A stretch of 8,367 bases of DNA, taken from NCBI GenBank assembly GCA_903901395.1, contig CAIUQW010000171.1, positions 1-8,367 of the forward strand, given 5' to 3'. How positions within the stretch are numbered: the stretch's first letter is position 1; each line of letters opens with the position of its first letter. Below are positions 6,523 to 8,367 of this stretch, piece after piece. The notes beneath the pieces are model-generated. The model had not been told where the DNA came from. It searched no databases and saw only the letters and a program-made list of their open reading frames with translations. The translations under genes were made by a program, and so were the position numbers. This stretch comes from an uncultured Chlorobiales bacterium. Its GTDB lineage: Bacteria; Bacteroidota; Chlorobiia; Chlorobiales; Chlorobiaceae.

Positions 6523-6547
6523 GGCGGGAGTGGATTCCCGCCTTTTT
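6523..6547 (+). terminator. Rho-independent terminator of the pRiA4/YecA/SEC-C gene
   Basis: GGCGGGA (6523-6529), a 6-nt loop GTGGAT, and TCCCGCC (6536-6542) form a perfect GC-rich 7-bp stem followed at once by TTTTT (6543-6547). It lies 40 bp after the TAG of the upstream gene. On the minus strand it would also form a stem after the CAP gene, but with only a poor T-tract. Confidence 0.85.
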
Positions 6548-6603
6548 CGCAAGCGCTTCAACTCACGGGTGAAATGCTGAAACCGCAGCCATGATCAGAC
6601 TGC

Positions 6604-7341
6604 TTACGGCTGTTGCGTTATATAACCGCCAGCAAAATCCATGACGCACATGTCGCGGTAGCGGCGGTGAGATCCAATGGAGATGCCGACGTATCTTAAG
6701 GCGGGATTGAGCAGGTTTTCCCGGTGACCGCGCGACGCCACTCCGTCGTCGATAAGGAGCTGGGCGACAATGTCTCTCGGTTCCCTGAAACCGTACGAGA
6801 TGTTTTCCGCGATAGTGCCGCTCCATTCACCATAACGTTCGATCCGTTCGGACATCGTGGAGCCAAAATTTCCGATGTGACCGATATTTTCCGTCGCGCC
6901 CTGCTCTTTTGCCAGTTCACGCGAGGCGAGCGCAAGCCCGTCACTTGGCGAAAGCAATGGCGCGGGTTTGGCGTACTGCAACACGCCGATGCATTCGTCG
7001 AGCGCCCTGACTCCTTCATTGGTTTCAATGGGGACAGCATTTCTGTCGGGATGATAGAACATTTTTCCCTGGAACTCCTGCCTGAGCGGCGCAAGACGCA
7101 GAAGCGCATATCCGGGCGGATCGCTTCTCATGAGGTTGATTTCTGACAGCACCTCCAGTTCGGCCCGGGTCATGGCGTTCCGGCCATTCATGGTTGCCGA
7201 GGAATAGGGGCTCCGGTCAAAGCGATTTGCGGCAAGATCGGAATTTTCCGCGGCCAGCAAAGAGCCGTTTTTCGCCGGGAAGAATGCAAGAAGCAGCGCG
7301 AGAAAGGCGAGTCTCGATACTTTGATTCGATGAAAAGGCAT
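6604..7341 (-). CDS. Secreted CAP-domain (SCP/PR-1-like) protein
   Basis: A 245-residue exported protein. Residues 1-31 are a signal peptide: basic start MPFHRIKVSR, hydrophobic core LAFLALLLAFF, and likely cleavage near SLLAA-EN; no lipobox cysteine is present. The CAP domain runs from about 56 to 242: LEVLSEINLMRSDPPGYA opens it as in bacterial CAP proteins, GHIG carries H155, AENISYGF carries E179, and SRGHRENLLNPALRYVG carries H206 and E208. These match the His/Glu positions of the CAP cavity. Bacterial CAP proteins are extracytoplasmic; proposed roles include lipid binding and envelope or protease functions, and none can be assigned here. I chose ATG 7339-7341 because it gives the most standard signal peptide. 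GTG at 7374 would add 11 residues; neither has a good Shine-Dalgarno. It stands alone, convergent with the gene to its left. Confidence 0.88.
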   Translation of the reverse strand: MPFHRIKVSRLAFLALLLAFFPAKNGSLLAAENSDLAANRFDRSPYSSATMNGRNAMTRAELEVLSEINLMRSDPPGYALLRLAPLRQEFQGKMFYHPDRNAVPIETNEGVRALDECIGVLQYAKPAPLLSPSDGLALASRELAKEQGATENIGHIGNFGSTMSERIERYGEWSGTIAENISYGFREPRDIVAQLLIDDGVASRGHRENLLNPALRYVGISIGSHRRYRDMCVMDFAGGYITQQP

Positions 7342-7378
7342 GGTGACGCCAAAAGGGAAACGGCTGTTCAGCACCAGT

Positions 7379-7416
7379 AAAATCCGGTATCAGGGAGAGT
7401 GGAAAACCGGAATTTT
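7379..7416 (-). promoter_or_regulatory. Hairpin in the leader of the CAP gene
   Basis: AAAAT-CCGGT (7379-7388) pairs with ACCGG-(A)-ATTTT (7406-7416) around a 17-nt loop, ten pairs with one bulged base. An alternative pairing, GGAAAA (7401-7406) with TTTTCC (7413-7418), is mutually exclusive with it. On the minus strand it lies 4 nt before the alternative GTG start and 37 nt before the ATG of the CAP gene, so it would be in that leader. Regulatory role not shown. Confidence 0.35.
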
Positions 7417-7530
7417 CCTGAAAAGCTCCGAAACGGTCTGGTGACGCAAGGCCGCTGGGTTGATAAAAAAACTTTTGGATATGGACGTGTAACTCAATGT
7501 ATCATTTCCGCTTGACTTCGTGCGGCTTGA

Positions 7531-7575
7531 CTGATGCAAAAAAAACCATCAGCTGTTTTTTTTATCAAAAGCTGA
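7531..7575. terminator. Terminator cluster after the pentapeptide gene, possibly bidirectional
   Basis: Two overlapping hairpins share bases. CTGATG (7531-7536) pairs with CATCAG (7547-7552) and on the plus strand is followed by CTG and eight T. TCAGCT (7549-7554) pairs with AGCTGA (7570-7575) and on the minus strand is followed by TGG and eight T (the A-run at 7538-7545). The minus-strand reading suits the pentapeptide gene, whose stop is ~97 bp away; no plus-strand gene needs a terminator here. Confidence 0.55.
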
Positions 7576-7671
7576 ATTCTCTTCCATCGTCGCTCCGGAC
7601 TGCGCTTCTTTCATGACGACCTTTCATGCGCCGCGATTCGTCGAGTTGATTCGTAATCGCACTGGCACCGG

Positions 7672-8253
7672 TCACTCGATCTCGATGCCATAAGCGTCGA
7701 GCAGGCCGGGCAGGCCGGAGAGCGAGAACTTCGCTTTCCGGAGGCGGTTCGACTCAGGCGGTATCGAGAAGTTGACGGCGGTGCGTAGATCGGCCTTTTC
7801 GAGATTGGTGTGGAAGAAAATCGCCCGCTGAAGGTCGCAGTCGCTGAAAACCGCGCCGGAGAGGTTCGCGCCGGTGAAATCGGCCTCCTGCAAGTCACAG
7901 CCGGTGAATGGCGTGTTCTTCAGGTCGAGACCGGTGAAGAGCGCCAGCCGCATCATGCACCGCTCGAAACGCATTTCGAGAAGCAGCTTCCGGCACTCGC
8001 TGAACGGCACGCCGAGCAGCTTGCAGCCGGTGAATCGCGCCTCCTGAAGCGCCGTCCCTGCAAGCTTCACCATGCTCATGTCGCACTGCTCGAAGACGCA
8101 CTCACGGAACGCAAGTCCAGAAAAATCGGCCTGCGCGAAGTTGCACTGCTTGAAGCGGCACCCCTCGAATACGCCGCAGCTTTTGTCAAAGTTGCCGGAC
8201 GCGATCTTTTCGAACACCTTGCCGATGACCGGCTCCGCAGTTTTTTTCTTCAT
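7672..8253 (-). CDS. Pentapeptide-repeat protein, Qnr-like
   Basis: A 193-residue cytoplasmic protein folding as a right-handed quadrilateral beta-helix. The central hydrophobic residue recurs every five positions from F29 to F84 (F34, F39, F44, F49, F54, M59, L64, L69, F74, L79), then after a two-residue register jump from F96 to L156 (M101, F106, L111, F116, L121, F126, L131, F136, L141, F146, L151), including clear A(D/N)L/F-type repeats such as LQEADFTGANLSGAVF. The C-terminal end, KAKFSLSGLPGLLDAYGIEIE, resembles the capping and dimerisation helix of Qnr proteins (which end near LLMERLGI). Qnr and MfpA mimic DNA and protect gyrase; whether this one does is inference. The start ATG 8251-8253 lacks an evident Shine-Dalgarno, and the upstream gene ends only 18 bp before it, suggesting a shared transcript and perhaps coupled translation. 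Confidence 0.88.
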   Translation of the reverse strand: MKKKTAEPVIGKVFEKIASGNFDKSCGVFEGCRFKQCNFAQADFSGLAFRECVFEQCDMSMVKLAGTALQEARFTGCKLLGVPFSECRKLLLEMRFERCMMRLALFTGLDLKNTPFTGCDLQEADFTGANLSGAVFSDCDLQRAIFFHTNLEKADLRTAVNFSIPPESNRLRKAKFSLSGLPGLLDAYGIEIE

Positions 8254-8271
8254 AGCGTGGCGGCGCGGGAA

Positions 8272-8367
8272 TTACGGCTGATGCATAATCTGATTGACGA
8301 GGTTCATGAACTCGGGAATCGCGAAGGGCTTCCTGATAAAGTTCACCTGTTTTGCCGATGGAGCGCT
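8272..8367 (-). CDS. C-terminal end of a response-regulator receiver-domain protein (partial)
   Basis: The last 31 codons of a minus-strand gene run into the window edge and stop at TAA (8272-8274). The peptide ends NFIRKPFAIPEFMNLVNQIM plus HQP. KPF with its invariant lysine, followed by an amphipathic helix, is the beta5-alpha5 end of CheY-like receiver domains. Because the protein stops right after alpha5, the receiver is the last domain. This is therefore either a single-domain regulator or a hybrid sensor kinase, not a typical regulator with a C-terminal DNA-binding domain. It lies 18 bp upstream of the pentapeptide gene in the same direction, consistent with one operon. Only 31 residues are visible, so the identification rests on this single motif and its position. 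Confidence 0.7.
   Translation of the reverse strand, partial: SAPSAKQVNFIRKPFAIPEFMNLVNQIMHQP

Larger units (their letters stand above)
7375..7671. other. Intergenic spacer, no gene recognised
   Basis: This ~300-bp gap separates the CAP gene from the pentapeptide gene. It holds a hairpin at 7379-7416 in the leader of the CAP gene, an isolated GGTGACGCAAGGCC stretch at about 7440-7453 that recalls one half of a c-di-GMP riboswitch but lacks the rest, and a terminator-like cluster at 7531-7575. The only plus-strand reading frame worth noting (7613-7693, 26 codons) overlaps the 3' end of the pentapeptide gene and has no support. No clear promoter was found. Confidence 0.6.

Noticed and set aside
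6724..7146. A 140-codon plus-strand frame
   Set aside because: Antisense shadow of the CAP-domain gene, whose signal peptide and catalytic-cavity motifs are clear.
7440..7465. GGTGACGCAAGGCC stretch as a c-di-GMP-I riboswitch
   Set aside because: Only one conserved block is present. The matching GGCAAACC block and the tetraloop-receptor arm are not visible, and no plus-strand gene lies downstream to be controlled.
7613..7693. 26-codon plus-strand ORF beginning MTTFHAPRF
   Set aside because: Overlaps the 3' end of the pentapeptide gene antisense, has no ribosome-binding site and no similarity I recognise.

Overview
The window looks like a chromosomal segment from a green sulfur bacterium (Chlorobiaceae, probably a Chlorobaculum-like genome). 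That placement is an inference from the moderately GC-rich coding style and the type of genes present; no rRNA, pigment or photosynthesis gene is here to confirm it. Most of the DNA is GC-rich with tightly packed genes. One stretch (about 3221-4470) is clearly AT-rich and looks acquired.

Layout. On the minus strand, 1-1562 holds the N-terminal ~520 residues of a RecD2-type SF1 helicase, whose C-terminus is cut by the window edge. Upstream of it, on the same strand, is a single-pass membrane protein with two tandem MCP-type four-helix-bundle sensor modules and no output domain (1635-2543). Divergent from that is a small plus-strand HD-domain phosphohydrolase (2684-3220). The AT-rich block follows: an intergenic region with a perfect 16-bp palindrome, then a class I SAM-dependent methyltransferase (3449-4282). 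Next comes a decayed IS630-family element on the minus strand: an intact helix-turn-helix orfA, a frameshifted and truncated DDE fragment, and a 22-bp tandem duplication at the broken end.

The right half returns to GC-rich DNA. A plus-strand gene (5202-6482) encodes a three-part fusion: a pRiA4b ORF-3-like domain, a UPF0149/YecA-like domain and a C-terminal SEC-C zinc motif. It ends in a clear rho-independent terminator. A secreted CAP/SCP-domain protein (minus, 6604-7341) follows. After a ~300-bp spacer with several hairpins comes a minus-strand pair: the C-terminal end of a protein finishing in a response-regulator receiver domain (8272 to beyond 8367) and, 18 bp downstream, a Qnr-like pentapeptide-repeat protein (7672-8253).

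How the genes relate: only the receiver/pentapeptide pair has the spacing expected of an operon; recD2 and the four-helix-bundle gene could be co-transcribed across a 72-bp gap. I see no defence island, CRISPR array, tRNA or rRNA, and no convincing multi-gene novel system. The most noteworthy items are the pRiA4-YecA-SEC-C fusion, the doubled sensor module without output, the Qnr-like protein next to a signalling gene, and the palindrome-bearing control region of the foreign methyltransferase.
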